From Tyto alba (Eukaryota; Chordata; Aves; Strigiformes; Tytonidae): DNA of 64,000 nucleotides. Below, piece by piece: positions 10,568 through 26,156 of this stretch; the stretch's first letter is position 1; the number at the start of each line of letters is the position of its first letter. A program made the translations under genes and the position numbers. Under the pieces are notes generated by a model. The model did not search any database. It worked only from the letters and a program-made list of their open reading frames with translations, and was not told the DNA's origin. Where the stretch lies: the NCBI RefSeq assembly GCF_018691265.1, contig NW_024881324.1:3165730-3229729 (forward strand), in the 5' to 3' direction.

Positions 10568-13500
10568 AATAATGCGCATGAATAACAATGGTAATGTATT
10601 ATGTACATTTTGCATTCAGAAAGAGGTCATGTCCCTTCATTTCACTTTAGAAATTCAGAAGTTTCAGAACTGGTTTGACTGAAGGTGTATTTGTCAAGAA
10701 TGGTTCTACCCTGAGAAAGCCCAGGCTTAGAAGTTCTCCCACTTCAGCTGAGTTGGTAAACTCTTGGAAATAAATAACAAAAGGTGTCCTTCCTCAGTGT
10801 TGTCAATGGAGATCAACAGTCTACAGAAAAACAAATCAATAATAAAAAGGTTCTAAATTACCTAGTTGTAAAGCCTGTCCTTAACTAATGAATACTGTTA
10901 GCTTTCTTAAATATTGCAGTGCCACAATTGTACTAGTTATCCAATTGCCATGAAGTCTGTATGACAGATAAGAGAGCAGTCTAAAATATATCTCGTAAAG
11001 GTCTAAATATATACACACATGCATATATATAAAAATGAAAACAGCATCACATTTTATTCATACCATTTAGTTCCCTTCTGCTACTCCTGTTACAGATTTA
11101 GAAGGAAACTAAATTATAATATCAGACCATGTATTTTTCCATATATCATTAGGTCAAAACTTTAAAACATCCCGCCACATTGTACTTTAGATTTCATGAC
11201 CACACTTCTTTATTTAGCTCATCATTCAAGCATGAAAGGACTGTGTAAGATAAGAAGAAGAACAGAAAGGATCAGTAGAAAGAACAAGGAACACCTAAAG
11301 CCTTATGAACAATTGTAATGAGTCAACATCTTGCATCTTGAAAGATGCTACACCTAGATGGGACAAGTTCAGTATCCAAAAGTTTCAGAAACTAGTTCAG
11401 GTTTAAATACGTTCCTTAAATACAACCTGTGCTGGGGTGAAACCCAGAAGCAATGAGAAATTTGGATCCCATTTTATTTGAGCCAAATTTACCCCAAGAA
11501 CACATTCTGCAAGTCCATGAAGGAGCTGAGATCAGAATTAGTATAGAGGACAGTCCAGGGGAGTGAGAAAGTCTAAAACTAGTGGCAGATGTTGAGTTCC
11601 AGCAAAACTTGCTGTAATAGGAATAAGCCAGAGAAACTTGTTCTTTAGCTTAGCTTGACCCTGTCAATCAGCAGAAATGTGACAGAGAGGGAGCTTAAAG
11701 GCAACCTTTTCTACAAAGAAATAGGAAACAGTTGTTTACTTATAAGGCTTATTGCCCTAAAACTTTATCCAGTCTGGTCCAGGACCACACTATAGAAATC
11801 TTAGTTCTGCTTTCACTCTTTCGAATAAGTTTAATCCTTTACCCTGAAGAAAGAAATGCATGTGGACTATTGCAAATTAAATAATACAGGGAAGGAAAAT
11901 ACTTCAGGTTTCATAGAAAAAGAATGTGAAACATATATACTGCCTTTTTGGTGAATTTGAATCAATTTTTACTTCATTGCAGTCTTTGTCCAGGAGAATT
12001 TTTACGTGTTGGTTACTTTAAAAATGAAAACCAAGGATGGAAGCAAACAAACAAAATTTATAGGGAAAGCAAAATTCTAGATGCTGTGTCTGGCTAAGTC
12101 TGGAAAAAATCTTAGTTAAAGCAAGACTTTTAGGATTCTGGCTCTTTAATATGTTCAAGTGGAGTCTGCAACCTTTTATAAATTTTCTTATTTTTCAATA
12201 ATTATATTTTCCTAGAACTTTGCATACTAATCTAGCTATTTTTATATATAATTAAAACAAAGTCCTGCATATAAAGTCTTGCTTTTAAGGTTACTTGTAT
12301 GAAATAATTAAAATGAGCAGAATAAGTATGCTTTTCTTCCCTCCAGACCTTGTTTCATCACCCTTTTCCATCAGTAAATACTGCCTTCTATTCCTTTGCC
12401 TACAACTAGGTGAAAATGAATTAGAAAGAAGCAGTAAATCTAATTCATATAGAAAAGATGAACTAAGCACCAAAAGGAAAGTGTCGGGTCTTGTGGAGGT
12501 CAGAATTCCTACATAAATATGGTCAGAGATTCAGTTCTCCTGTGACTTATCTGGACTAGGCACTTACAAAAGGAATTGGGGAAGAAAGATCCTCTCATAC
12601 ACACTTTCTTTTTCTTCTCTGTGCAGGCTACCTACCATGTCAACATCCACAACCATCTCAGAGCATGGAGTCAGACAGAACACATGGAGGAGGAACAGTC
12701 TAAGCCTGACATCGCACATGCCCCAAGATGATGGCCCACACTGCTGATTGAGTAGTAAATTATTACCCCCTTGAAGCAATGAGGAAACGATGTATATGTT
12801 TTTGCCCCTGAGGTGTGTCTCTGGGACATAGTGCCTCCTGTGACTCCCACTCCCATAATGAAGGTTAAACACCAACCTTTGCTTAGGGCTGTGCCCAAAG
12901 GTATAGTCTACCTCTCAGAACCAGATTCAGGCTTTTATTTCTGGCCTCAACTGTATGCAGTCAGCCGAGATAATGAATCAGGCGAGTGCATCCATGGAGG
13001 CCCTGTCCTCCATTGTAGTGGTGCTAGGCCATGTTTGATACTCCTGAATCAGTTTTGCATTATCACACTTGGTTGTGGGTGAAACGTTGAGGCTTCTGGG
13101 GCTCTAGTTTTGTACAGATGCAGACGACATTCAGTCTCACTGTATGTTTTTGTTGCTGCTTTTGCTTTCCCATAGGTGGGCTGAGCTTTGAATCTCAATG
13201 AGACAGATAACCAATGCAAAATGAGAGCGAGTGGAATGGGCTGTAGAAAACTTTCAGTTGATAAGACATATTCTCAGAGGGACTGTATATTCATTAAAGA
13301 ATTCATGATTTGGGCGATGGTCTTTCAATTCTGTTCTGCTTCCTGTATGTATGTGGCTGTGGAAGCTAAATGTATTTTCTTTTCTAGACTTTTCCAATAT
13401 TCTCTCAGATTTGAACTTGGCTGCTAATGTGCACGTTGTAGTATATCTCACGGCCATTATACAGTGCTGCTACTTCATCACATATGTGGAAATGGTTCTA

Positions 13501-15529
13501 AGAGTGTTTGATTGACTCTATATGTGGCCAAATAGAGTTCTAAACTGATGTGAATATATTCTACCAGTACTATTTGTTACTTCACGTATTCAGTAAATAT
13601 TACCCAATTGCCATAATTTTCTACAAGGCTTCCGTGGTGCACTTCTACATTATATGAATTTTACAGTGCAAAGTATGTTTGACTTAAACTAGGAGGCATG
13701 TATAGGCTTCTCACTTGCTTTAGCACTCACTTTATCCTGCTAATTCTTTATTTCAAGGCTACTGGATGGCTTGGAACAGTCATTAGGATGTCCTACATCT
13801 TATTATCTGCAGTATTACTAGCAATTTTCTGGATGTCCTGAGTTGGTGGTCACTGGAGGCAGTAGTGTGAAGGCCAACACCTGATGGAATCCCCTGTATT
13901 TTTTAGTTTGCATATCTCCACCAGGCTAGGTTGTTAAACTTTGGGACATATTGTAAGTCTTTTTCATGAGGAAGTAGGATGGAGAGCATTTTGGATAACC
14001 TCATATCTTCTTGTATTAACAACTAAGGAACTTACAGGATACAAATAGATATGATTAATATTTATATGAGCAGCCCGGAGTTTCCCGAAAGTGGTTATTA
14101 AGTCTCCACACATGCATATTACTTCAGTTAGTTTATTCAGAGAGATTCCCAGGTAAGAGCCAAAGGTCACAAAATGGCCCTTTGCTCTCCTTGGTTAATG
14201 ATAGGCTATAGGCAATAGAACTCCCTGGTTCATCAGAAATATCAATATTCCTGTGTCCTGAAATACAGAGGGTAATGAAATGTTAAACAGTGATGTACAG
14301 TGGTAGGTGGTAATACAAGAAGAGAAACGTGTTCCTAATGGGTTAATAACCATGCACTAGTCTATCACAGAAGCTGGAGAGAAATTTCCTATTCTTTTAT
14401 CTTGGCTATAGTTACTAATATGCCCATTTTTTCTTCTCTGTCTCACTTTGATGTCAAAATAATTATTAAACAACTAAGTACCCCCATTTGGCAAATGCTC
14501 TGTATAGAAAGTCTGTCCACAAATATAAGACGGTGAGACTGAATGACAAATAAGTATACCTTGTACCGACTGGTGCAGATTTGCTAAAATGCTAGCAGAA
14601 GCCCCCACAGAAAGAAACTGTTAATTGTCTGTGAATAATCCTGTCACAAGGAAGAATGCGTATGTGTCTCAAAGTGTGAGTAATTTTTTTAATGTGATCC
14701 ACTTCACAAGAGCCTTCATAACAGTTAAATGTGGTTTAGCAACAAAGACACTATGGTTTAATGGCCTCCTTTGGTAACTCCCTGACCAATTAATTACTAA
14801 CATGTACTGAAAGAACACATTGCATCTGCCGAACTTTATTCAGGGGCCTGGGTATTAGCTTTAAGAAATACAGTTATGTGTTTTGTCTGGTTTCTGTGTA
14901 TTTTTGTTCCTGTAGAAATAATGCACTGAAGTATTCTTCCTCCTGGGCATAGAATAAAGACAACCACATATGTTCTGTACAAGTGATTCCCACTTGCTTA
15001 TTAATGAGTGGTTCACAGGCATAAGACGCATGGGCACTAGAGGTGAAGTGTAGCACAGCACCCAAATAAGTGGATCCTCCGTCTGTTCTGCTGTCTGCAC
15101 CAAACACTGCTGGAAGCAGATGTGTTGAGGAGCACAGTGCAGGGGCACAGTGAGAATTGCAGAATGGCATTAGCTGATCTTGTCTCTTTGGCCTTGGAAG
15201 ACAGAAAGTGGCAGCAGCAGCCCTGGAGCAGGGCAGGGTGGAGGCTTGGATTTGGAAACTCACCCCAGTGAGATGCAGAACATTGGCAGATTTTTCCACG
15301 TGATGCAAGCAGACTCAGAATCCACAGCCTGAATCTGAGCTGACTGTTACTTGGTGTTCCAAAGCAAGCAGTTGTGTGTCTTTTCTGCCTGACAGTAACT
15401 TTTTTTTTTTTTTTTTCCATTTTCTTTTTGCAAATGTATAGGAAAAACACTCACTGGTATTCCTGTGTATCTGTTCTACAGTTCAAGGAAATGCTTCTCC
15501 TTCCTATCTCCCTGTAGATTCCCCCGGTG

Positions 15530-15544
15530 TATATATATATATAT
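15530..15544. repeat. (AT)7 microsatellite
   Basis: GT followed by uninterrupted AT units. Confidence 0.9.
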
Positions 15545-18500
15545 CTGACAAGACACACTGTTACTTTAAGGTAAAGGTTTGAGTGTACATGAACACCAAG
15601 ACCAATGTGCTTCAAGCCATCTAGTCTTATTGGAGCCAAATTACTTCTTGTGAAGTTATTTCAATCAAAATCTCAGTCCAATTAAAATATTTCCATAATA
15701 TTAATCTAAAGTTATTAAAAGATATTCACTTATATTGTGGTCATTTGAACTCTTACCATGTTAAACCAATAAGGGAGAAACATTACCACTGAAAAGGGTT
15801 TAAGTGCATGGCTCTTAGTGCTCTTTAATTTCTTTTGTAGCAGATAAAATATGCACCCCCCTTTATTCAGTGGCAGTAACTTCTTTATCTACTGTTATGG
15901 CTCAAAATTCTGACTTGACTATACCCCTCAGATGAGTAGGAGGGCATCAGAGTTTCAGGAGCAACAAAGTTTGCCTCTGGAAAAGCAAAAACAGGATACA
16001 GGATTTGCCCCAGGAAATTTAAGCTAGTTTTAAAATGAAAAGCCAGTAGACTGAAATGAATAGGTGAACAGTGACTAACATGTCTGTGTACTAAGTATTC
16101 TTTATGCTGTAAGATACTTTCTTATTTGATCAATGAGCAATAGAAGGAAAGATATTAATTTTCTAATGTTATTGTTTTTATTTCAATTTTCAGTTTTAAA
16201 AATTTTAATGATCATGTAAAATTTATCCTTTTGTTGCTTTGGTCCTTTCACTATTGATTGTGTCTTGTTGTTCAATAAAACAGGAATGTTCTTGTCTAGA
16301 AATGCTTTACTCATGTTATTTTTACTGTTCAAAAACATCTACCTGACAAGATCAGGTTGTTGGATGGCCGTGATACTCAGGTATGCAATTTGAACTATTC
16401 TGGGAGTGGCAGCTAAAAGGAGTTTGAACAACAAAGTCTACCAAGGACAAGTCCTCGTGGATATGACTAAACCAGCTGAAAAATCCAAAATGAAAGTAAA
16501 CCCTTCACAAAATTCAACCAAGTGTGCTAATGGGACAGCTGAATTGTCTTCCTTTCACTAAGAGCTGCTCTTAATGGACTCCTTAGCCACCCTACATGTG
16601 AACCACAGCTGTAGAACATGTAGTCAGCAGAGTCTAATTGCTTAATCCAAACAGAAGCAATTCAATCACAGCTTTTGACACAGATGCAAATTCCTTCTCA
16701 GTGTATATCATGGAGGAAGTAGAAGTTCTGCAGTATTACTTCAGAACTGTGGGAGGATGTAAAATGGAGGAGAAAGACAGGATGGCGACAGTGGAATAGC
16801 TGATAAGAAATAAAGGACTGGAAAATTCAGTAAGAAGACATTGTCCTATAGCATATAACAGCATGAAGATCCAGCCTCTTGAAACTAAAGGAGTTACAGT
16901 AAGTTAAAATTAATATAAATAAGAAAGAAACAAAGCTTTATTTACCAACTTTTGAAGCAGACGTTCCTTGAAGTAGAATGCTAGTTTTATCTTAACAAAT
17001 TTTGCCTTCACCTTAAAAATAAAGTATGATTTCTTGAGTCTTAAAAAATCTTGCTATGATAATATGAGTCATCAAATCTGCAAAGATAGGTACCTGCAAA
17101 GATATTCACCTCCTCTTTTACTTGCATGAGAAAGTAAAAATCAACCAAAAAAAGAGAATCTTGGTTATTTCTCTCCCCCACTGAAGTCTGATAATATTAC
17201 ATGCTCCATCAACTGTAGAACTCTAATAACTGGACAACACTATCACAAATCTTACAGTGGACGGGAAGGAATGGCAAAAAAGGTTTCCTCCTGTTGTGCA
17301 CGTCTCTGTTCTCAGCTTCAGCCTCTACTATTACAGAATCTACCACCACTGACTGTGAGACAGATTTTTTTCCAGATATAAGAATCAGTATCGGCCTGAG
17401 AAAGAAGAGCCCTGGTTCCTAGCAAGATAAAATTATGCAGAGGCGTCAAGACATGAAGTGTGTGCCAGAACCACGGCCTTAGGTCTGGTTTACTACAGGT
17501 AAGCTTGCTTAAGTAGTACCTACTTAGCACTTTCTATTTCAGGGAATTTCCTTGCACTTCCACATAAAAATAACTCATCCAGAGTCTCACTGTACTCTTC
17601 TTTTGCCCTGTGCTCACCATGTCCGTTTTTCATTTCAGGTGTTTCTGATTTTCATCATTACTCACACTATTTATACTGTGGCTTCCATTAATACCTAAAA
17701 CCAGGGTCTCTGACTTTCCTTCATTCATATCTTCTCTCTTTATTAGTTCTGTAATTGAGTGTCCTGTGGTTACACCTTGACAGCGAAAGCTGGGGCCATT
17801 CATGCTAAGAACCTCCTCTAAAACCTAGGGAGTGAGAAAGCAAGAATAATTATATTCAGTTAGTCAGCCACATGTATCCAGGCTACCAAAACCAGAAGTA
17901 TCAGTAAGACCATAGGATGGCTTGCCAGCTCTTGCTATACAGTTAAATAATGATGTTGTGATCACTTCTGCATCCATATCTCAGAGAGACAGTCACCATT
18001 CATGGGTGATGCCCTATGGTTGCTCAGTCTTTGAGGAGATGCAGAAGAAGGATAAGCTGACATCCCCACTACCCTTAGTAGAGGGGAATGTGCAGTGTTG
18101 TTCTCTGTTCCATTGCAGGCAGAGAAGCAGGCTGCCATAGCTTGCATTTCCTGGGATCTCTCAGGGAAATTTCACAGCCATTTCTCACTCCCTGGTGCAT
18201 CTTCTTCATGCTACAGTTAGTTACAAACCTTCCAATGAACCAAAAATCTGTCAGAAAATATTGATTTCTTGATCCATGATATCAATACTTTTTTTTTTTG
18301 TTTCTTTGCTGCTGAAAGTCGTGGGAGCCTGATCTGCCCCTCCACACTGGGGATCCTGAAGGGCTGGTGTGGGTTTCGGGGTCCATGGCCGCTGGGCAGC
18401 CTGCCTCGAGGGCAGTGTTGATTCCCACCCAGGATGCTGCAGTTTCCCAGAGAAATTGTCATTCCTGTCAATTCTGATTAATAATCTGTTAGAAGAATAC

Positions 18501-21500
18501 TAATAGTTACATGAACTTTAAATTCCCTGAGCAGCTGTAGGGCACCTGGGGCACTTTCCTTAGAATATCAGGTTCTGAAAATATAGCTAAATAGGTCATC
18601 AGTCCTTTTCAGACCAAATGTAAACTAGAGGAAGCAAACCCTGCTTTTCACTGAACTTGACAACTCCTTGCACTTCACACCTCCTTCTGCACGGACTGCA
18701 TTTTAGTAGACATAGTCTAGACACCAACATTCTGAAATTAACTCAGTCTCTGATATGTTAAACCTTAGCTCACTTCTTTCTTCATATGTTACTGTACCAG
18801 AATAACAAGTTGTACTTGAATAGACACCTATTGTAAATTGGAAGAAATATGGGATGTTTGTTAGGGGATTAACGTCTGAATTAATACAATCTAAGTTTGT
18901 TTTCCAAATATTTCTGTCCCCATTGATCAGTGTCATTTTGTTCATCGTCTTGTGTATTACAATCAATAATAGGAAAACATTGTTTTTCACTACACTTAGT
19001 GGAACTACGCTGGAATATGGCGATTCTTAATCAATTATGATTGCCAAAAATGAACTCCATACAGAGCAATCAGAACCAGGCCAATTTATCCCATTCACGC
19101 AATGTTTACAAACAAACTAGTGAAAACAGAAATGGAACCCGGGTTCCAGTCAGGTATTACTTTGTTTCAGAATCTGCCTTATTAATAGATCAGTACTTGA
19201 AAAGCTAACACCCGTGGCAGGAAAAAAAACTAGAGAACAGTTAATTTGCCCTAAAAAAGAATTTAAAAGAACGACTATTTCAGCACTAATAATAAGTCAG
19301 CTCAGAGAATAAAATCAGTGATTACTTTGCACGTGATGACCACTTCCATCTTTGTTATTTATAGTCAAATACAAGATGAATTATTTTTAAAGCAAATTCA
19401 ATGATAACCATAATTCCAAGAGAACTAGACTGCTTACTAGAAAATGTTTTCCCTGAAAAAAATTAGTGAGTCATGAAAATATTAAAAAGTCTGAACCACT
19501 GATTTTGAATGATTCAGAATAGAAATGATTAGTTTTGAACAGTAATATGAATTTTACATTTGTTTTACTGTATGAAAAAAACTGAAACCAAGTAACTTGG
19601 AAAATAATTTAAGGTAATTATCTTTTCTAGAGTGAAGGATTTCAAGTTTCCCAGAAATTACTGTTTTTCTTTTCAAAAATTTTATATGAACTTCTATTGT
19701 GATTTCACCCAAACCGATATCTTTTTTTCTTCAATTCTAGTGATGTAGCCACTGAATGAGAAAAAAAAAAATAAAATATTTGCAGTGCTCTAAGTACATC
19801 CCTCCAGAATCCAGTAGAAAAATAAAAATATAAGCGACAGGTGTGTTTGCTGCTGTTGAATTTCATAAGTCTTATCAGGCCACAAACAGCAGTCAGGCTG
19901 AGAAAAAGGTAGCACTTCTGAGTTTAGGACATGGGACACATAACATAATAAATGTTATGAAGGTGCAGTCTGCATTACTCCTCTCTACAGTGATGGCAGC
20001 CCTTAAGTCCTAAAGAAAATAATTGTACAAAACCATTATAGATACCAGAGTATTTGGCCAAAGGGGTTATCTATTTCAAGATCAAATTAGGCTTCTGAAC
20101 TAACCTCACACTTGTAATGTTGGATTAGAATGATCACTAAATTGTTATGAATTTAGGAAAATCCTGATCGGAGTAGGCTAAAAATTGTTGTGAATTATAA
20201 AGTTCTGGCCTTGAAATTATACTAATGACTATATGAAATATGATGAAATAATCAGACAGGTAATGTGCCCGCTGCACACAGTGCTTCATGTGTACCAAAT
20301 CTGTGACTGTGTAATATAAACCGGAGACTTCCAAGCTAGTAGCTGGGTGTTGTGATGCTATATTGCATTAGACAACCTAGAAAATGCCTTCCATCACTCC
20401 CAGTAAGTCTGTGAGAGATTCGGTTAAATGACCCAACAAGTCTGTTCCTTATACTCAAGATCTTATATGTAAATTATTTGCTGTGAACGTGCCAAAGTGC
20501 AGACAAATAAATATAAAACATTGCTCAGTGACGTGCATCCTACAGTAATAATGTCACTTTTGTTTCTCCAAACAACATAATGCTTGTACTGTAACCTCTA
20601 GTTCATATTTATAAAATAAGGTATCTTTCCTTAAAAACTCTCATTTTGGCTGAGCTTTTGAGGTTATTTCCTTAACCATGCTAAATCAATTGATTTCATG
20701 TAGCCCACTTGGAGCTTTCAAAGAATTCCTGTAACTTATACTGCATGTATGATTTTTAAATGTTGGATCTTTCCCTTGTTCTGTTGTTTGTTTGTGGTTT
20801 GGGATGTGTTTTTTGGTTGTTTATTTTTTTTTTGTTAATTTTCTTTAGCTATTGGAATTAAATAACTGAAAGCAAAAGCAAACATTTCTTAACAGTTGGA
20901 TTAAAATAATTCTTTTCCTTCTGTCAGTTTTCAATTTCTTGTTATGTCAATATTTCACTTGTTCTGCAGTCTTTACACAATCCTCCCATGTATAGCTATA
21001 CACTATGTTTAAAAAAAAATAGAACCACAGAAAAGCTCTCTCTCAAGTGTATTAAATGTCAATTAAAAGAAAAAAAAAAAAAAAAAGCCCTGATTTCTAG
21101 ATATCTTTTATGATCCCAGGTAAAAGATTATCCGATTCCATAAGTAAAAATACTACTGTATGCCTTCCCAGAATCCCAGGTGCAGAATAATCATTTGCTT
21201 TTCTGCCATGAGCTATCAAACTGTTTTAAAAACATACTTTCTATAGAAAGTATTTTAATAGTCATGTTGGAATGTACATATATTTTCAATATAAAGTCAA
21301 GTGCAATAAAGCAAGTTTTCTGGGAAAAAAAAAACAACATAGCAGCAAAGTCAAGGTCTGTATTAGTTTTTTTTTTTTTTTTCTTTTCAATGGAATCCTG
21401 TGGTTTCTGCTAAAACATTTGCAAATATGCCAGGTAACAACATGACTTCTAAATGATAACATGCATGAAGCATATAAAAAAAAAAAATAAGCCAAACAAA

Positions 21501-22320
21501 AAACCTACAAGTAAATAGATCTAGTTGCTGAGTGTGTATTCCCTACTCCTCTGTAATGTCTTTGGTGGGGTAGTCACTGTATTCGGTTTCCTAAAGCAAT
21601 ACAATTTACAAAGACCCCCAAGAGGGAAAGGATGACCAAGATTATATTAAGCTTTCTGTTTGATATATGGGAAGTTACTCATAGCTGTAAGGAAGAACAA
21701 CATGTAGAAGTGGCTTTGTTGTTGTTGCATTTGTTTCATTGCCAAGTTTAGAGTTTACTGAGGATTACAGTTCAGTTTGCAAACTAAAGCAATGTCTTAT
21801 TTGATCTAAAATAAGATCATACTCTCATCAGTTCAAAAGAAAATACGAGTCATTTTTATATAACTGTGAAATTGCAAAGAGATTTTAGCCATTGCAAATA
21901 GTGCTTCTGAAAACAAGTTTTCAGCTGATATAGTTTCCTTGGTAACAATTGATTGAAAACTTTTGATTCAGTAGAAACCAAGCCTTAATCTCTCTCCTTA
22001 AAAGAAGTGAATGTGTATACCACCGTTTGGTTAAAGATGCATTAATCTGAAATGTATTTAAACTTAAATTAAAATAACTTCCAATTTAATACGCTTAAAA
22101 ATATGCAAGTGATATTATGTTACAGAAAGTAGTCAGGAAAAGATAATACTCCTGCGAACTTCAGAGGAACAATGATGTTAACAATGATGAAAGTCAGTGT
22201 TGATTAAAGCAAAGTATTTGACTGGGGGGGGGGAGGGATCTGAACTACCACTCATAAAATTCTAAATAAATCCTATCATCTTCAGGACAGGTTGCTTGTA
22301 AATAATTTTTGTCAACTCAG

Positions 22321-22450
22321 AAAAAAAACAAAACAAAACAAAACAAAAACAAAAAAAAAAAAAAAAAAAACAAAAAAAACCAAACAACCAACCAGAAAAA
22401 AAAAAAAAAAAAACAAACAAACCCAAACCCTAAAACCAAACCCAGACAAA
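22321..22450. repeat. A-rich (CAAAA)n/(CAAA)n low-complexity tract
   Basis: Runs of A broken by single C residues, then AAACCAAAC-type units. A further A/C-rich stretch follows at about 22490-22525. Lysine- and asparagine-rich frames here (and phenylalanine-rich frames on the other strand) are artefacts of composition. Confidence 0.9.
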
Positions 22451-25400
22451 CCTGGCAAGCATGTAGGAGTAATAAGGATTTGGAATTTAAAAAATCCAAA
22501 ACAAACCCAAAAAAACACAACAACAGAAAAAGGGGGAAATAAAAAAAAGATGACATGGAAAAGAATTAGAAAATTACTGAAGTTGAAATTGCAGTCTTAT
22601 TTGGAATATTTTGTTCACTATCTGTAACTTCAGGCCACATTCTTCTCACTTAATTGTAAGAGTATCATTGAAATGGCTAAATTATAAACATAGACCCCCG
22701 TAATCCTACTTTCAATATACAAAGCATAAACAGGCACCTCTAGAAGGTAATTAATTTTTATTTTTGAATGTCCTGAGTTTTCCTACGGAGAGCCTGAGTC
22801 TTTCCATTGAATACAAAATACTGAAGTGAACATGGTCCGAACTTCAGTGAGGTATATAATGTAAATTAACCTGTATCCAAATCTGAAATACCAAAGTAAT
22901 AACTCAGAATGAAGCAATGCTGAGGAAGCATGGGAAAAAATCTTGCATCTAAAGAACAAATAAAAATAATTATATGGTTTAAGATGAAAGTGAGTAAGAT
23001 GGTATATGGTAATTTTACATGGTAAAATAACACAGGAAATAAGGCGAAACATTTTCTTTTCCCTATCACATAATAGGAACAAGGAAGTATTCTGTGAAAT
23101 TATGGGATGAATTCAAAATTCATGAACAGGAAAAAAAAAAAAAAATCACTCAGTCCATAATTACAATCCTAGAAATTAGAGGCGGGAATAGCAAAGTGGT
23201 TAGTCAATGCTCATGGGTGCCACATTATTCAAAGAAATAATAAAATCACTGAATTCTCTGTTCTGTAAATCTAAATCCTGTCTTTTTATTGTTTAAGAAC
23301 TCTCCAGGCTTAAATGCTTACTTGTTTTATAAAAATGTCTCTTGCTTATATAGAGCCTAATCGTTCCAAATATTGTTTAAACTCAACCCCTGCTGATAAT
23401 TTTAGATTTTTTTTTTTTAAATTGAATTGTTCATACACTACTCCATTCTATTTCAGAAACTTTCTGACCTTTCAGAAACCTCCCCTATAATGAGAAACTG
23501 ACACTGTTTAGCTTCTTTTTCCTCTGTTAGATTATTTTCTAGGTCATGAAGTTTCACATTAAATGAGCACCACTGCTGGAGCTAAATGTGATATGATCAT
23601 AAGAATATAAGAAAGGTCACCCTGCTTCAAACCAGTCACCTAGTTCTCCGACAGTGGTAAAGACTTGATGCCTAGTAAGGAGTATGGGAACAGGATAAGT
23701 ATGCCTCTGGTATTTTTTTCCTGGAAGGAAACTGTCTATTTATTGCTGGAGTTTTGTTTGAATTTTGGTTTCCAATTCCTTTTACAATCTTGAGCAGCCT
23801 GCAGGTTTTGAAGGTGCCTTGGAAGTAGCTAATTGGGATTGATTTATTCTTTCTCCATAGATTATATTCTAGAAACTATCAAGAGAATTTAAATGATTTA
23901 CTTCCACTGAAATACTGTTGGGGCCCTTGCTCTTTCCTCTCTCACACAGCCTACAAATCATTATAAACATACTCCCATTGATAAAACTGAAAAGTAAATG
24001 TGATTTTATGAATGCTCTCTGATATTAATATCACCAGCTAAATTACAATACACCTATTTACACATAAAGTGGGCAAAATTTAATCTGTTGTATTTTACTG
24101 TGGGAGAGAAAGAAAAGGCATCTGTGCAAGAGAAAAATGAGAAACAGAGATGTTTATTAATATTTCTTGTAGATCCATCACCACTGATAATCAAGAGTAT
24201 TCAATCTTATCTAAAGATCAGAAATGTAAGTATAAATAAGGAGTTGATATGACAAGCAATTTGATTCATTCTTAAATCTGGTGATCAGCCTATAGTATTC
24301 AAGGATGCAGTACCCCTAGGCAGTACACAGATCCAAATTAATTAATGCAATTAGATCATTTGATATACAACACAGAGATGTTTTGATCTCACACTTTACA
24401 TTTTGATGTCTGCTTTTTAGTGCCACTCAGGTTATACATAATGGCTCTCTCAAAGTGACACAACATACACATTGTTACTTTATCATTTCTCTTAGCAATT
24501 TGAGAACTCTGTGGAAGTAGGGCCAGAAAGCCAAATGCTTTCCTTTGAATCAAAATATGTCATCCTTGAGGTTCAAGAAGATCTCTGATTTAACTGAATA
24601 ATGAGAACTGTAATATGTAGCTTGTATTCACATCCATACTAGACACCAGTTTATAGTGGATTATATAGCCTGTGCCTGGTGTGCTTGCTTTAGAAGGTAC
24701 TTGTTACTTCAACATGGCCATGTCTATTTTCACCCCTGATATGACATGGAGGAGTGGGATATGTGTAGTGGTTGCAAGGTCACTAGCACAGAACATGACA
24801 ATGCAAGGCGACACAAACTAATTTAGGAGAAACTAAGACTTTATTGCCTGACCCACGGACTATCACAGTTGGTGTACAAGGAAATAGAGAAATAATAACT
24901 TGTAGGTTGTGTGGTTTCTTTCAGATACAGAATATGGCACTGTTGAAGTAGCATTCTCTCTGTCTCTCTCCATAGAAAAAACAATTAGGCAACTTTGAGT
25001 TAAAAAGAAGGTAAAAATGGACATGTAAAAGTAGATTAAGGAAGTTTTCAATTTGTTTAAGAGGAGAAAAAAGTAAAGCATGTGGAATGTTGAGATCATA
25101 GTTTAAAATGTTTTCATAAAGAGTAGTAAAAATTATTTCACTGAATATCAACATGGAAAGTATTAGCTGCGTTTCTCAGTGAGTCCTCTTTTCACAGTAA
25201 AAGTCAAATGAAGTATAAGTAATAGACAGAAGTAAAAATGCAAGGTTTAATTGCGCACTGTTTCCTACCCTGTATTAATACTAATATCAAGATCAGTAAG
25301 TCTGTAAATGTCTCTGGATCCCTACAGTAATGTTGGATGCTTGCTTTGCTAAGCACATAGTAACTAGAGAAGTTACAGAAAGAAAAGGTGAAGACAGGTG

Positions 25401-26156
25401 TTTATGAGGTAAGAGACACAGGGAAAAGTAGAATTTTGTTGATGGTCAACTGTGATGTTGATTTCCCAAGTGTAGCATCATAAAAAATACTCTTGCAGGG
25501 AAAAATTTGGGGAATATGTTTGCAATCTGTGAGCTACCTTGGGAAAATCTTAGTGCTTTCTTTCATATTTTTGGAATTTATAGTAGGCTTATTGTTTATG
25601 ATTCATTATGAAATACAGTCCAGAGAGGAACACTTTTTGGCAGAAATCAATATTAGACTTTTCCATCTCAAGAAAATTGGGCTTTTGAAGAATTAAATTA
25701 CAGCCCTACATTTTTTTAGTAAAATTTTTTTTTTTTTTAAATATTAAAACAATAGCTTTTATTTTGTAGAAGATGATAGAAAAGATGGAGGATTAGGGAA
25801 CACAATGGAGTAAAAGCATCCTAGGTAATTTACTTATATTTAAATTGAATTAAACTTCTCACCATTTCCAAAAGGGAAGGATTTTTATGCTTTGGCTTGT
25901 GTCTGTTTGTTCCTCTTTTCACTTCTCTGGGACAGATGACTTTGATTTCTTCCCTTGCCCAAGCTGTGGAGCTTATTACACCTTCAGTGAACTGGCCTAG
26001 CTTACTAACTCATTAAAAAACTATTCTGGTATTTTTTGCTGGGCTATGAGAATGTTGTCAGGGACAGTTCTGTTGACCCTTAAAGCCAGCACAGGCTGCA
26101 GTAGTGAAGAAGCAGAAAGAGATACAAGCTGTGAGGGCCTCTCATTCTGAAGATGA

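Larger units (their letters stand above)
10568..26156. other. Intergenic DNA with no recognised gene
   Basis: AT-rich, with many short open frames but none with family motifs or paired splice sites. Contents seen: (AT)n at 15530-15544, poly-T at 15401-15417, an A-run at 21070-21086, a large A/C-rich tract at 22321-22450 and an AATAAA followed by A10 at 21305-21334. A GC-richer patch lies at about 18318-18440. Confidence 0.55.

Noticed and set aside
21305..21334. AATAAA followed by A10 as a retroposed tail
   Set aside because: The A-run is short, and other A- and T-rich runs nearby make chance likely.
22292..22627. 111-codon lysine-rich frame and antisense phenylalanine-rich frames
   Set aside because: Produced entirely by the A-rich low-complexity tract.
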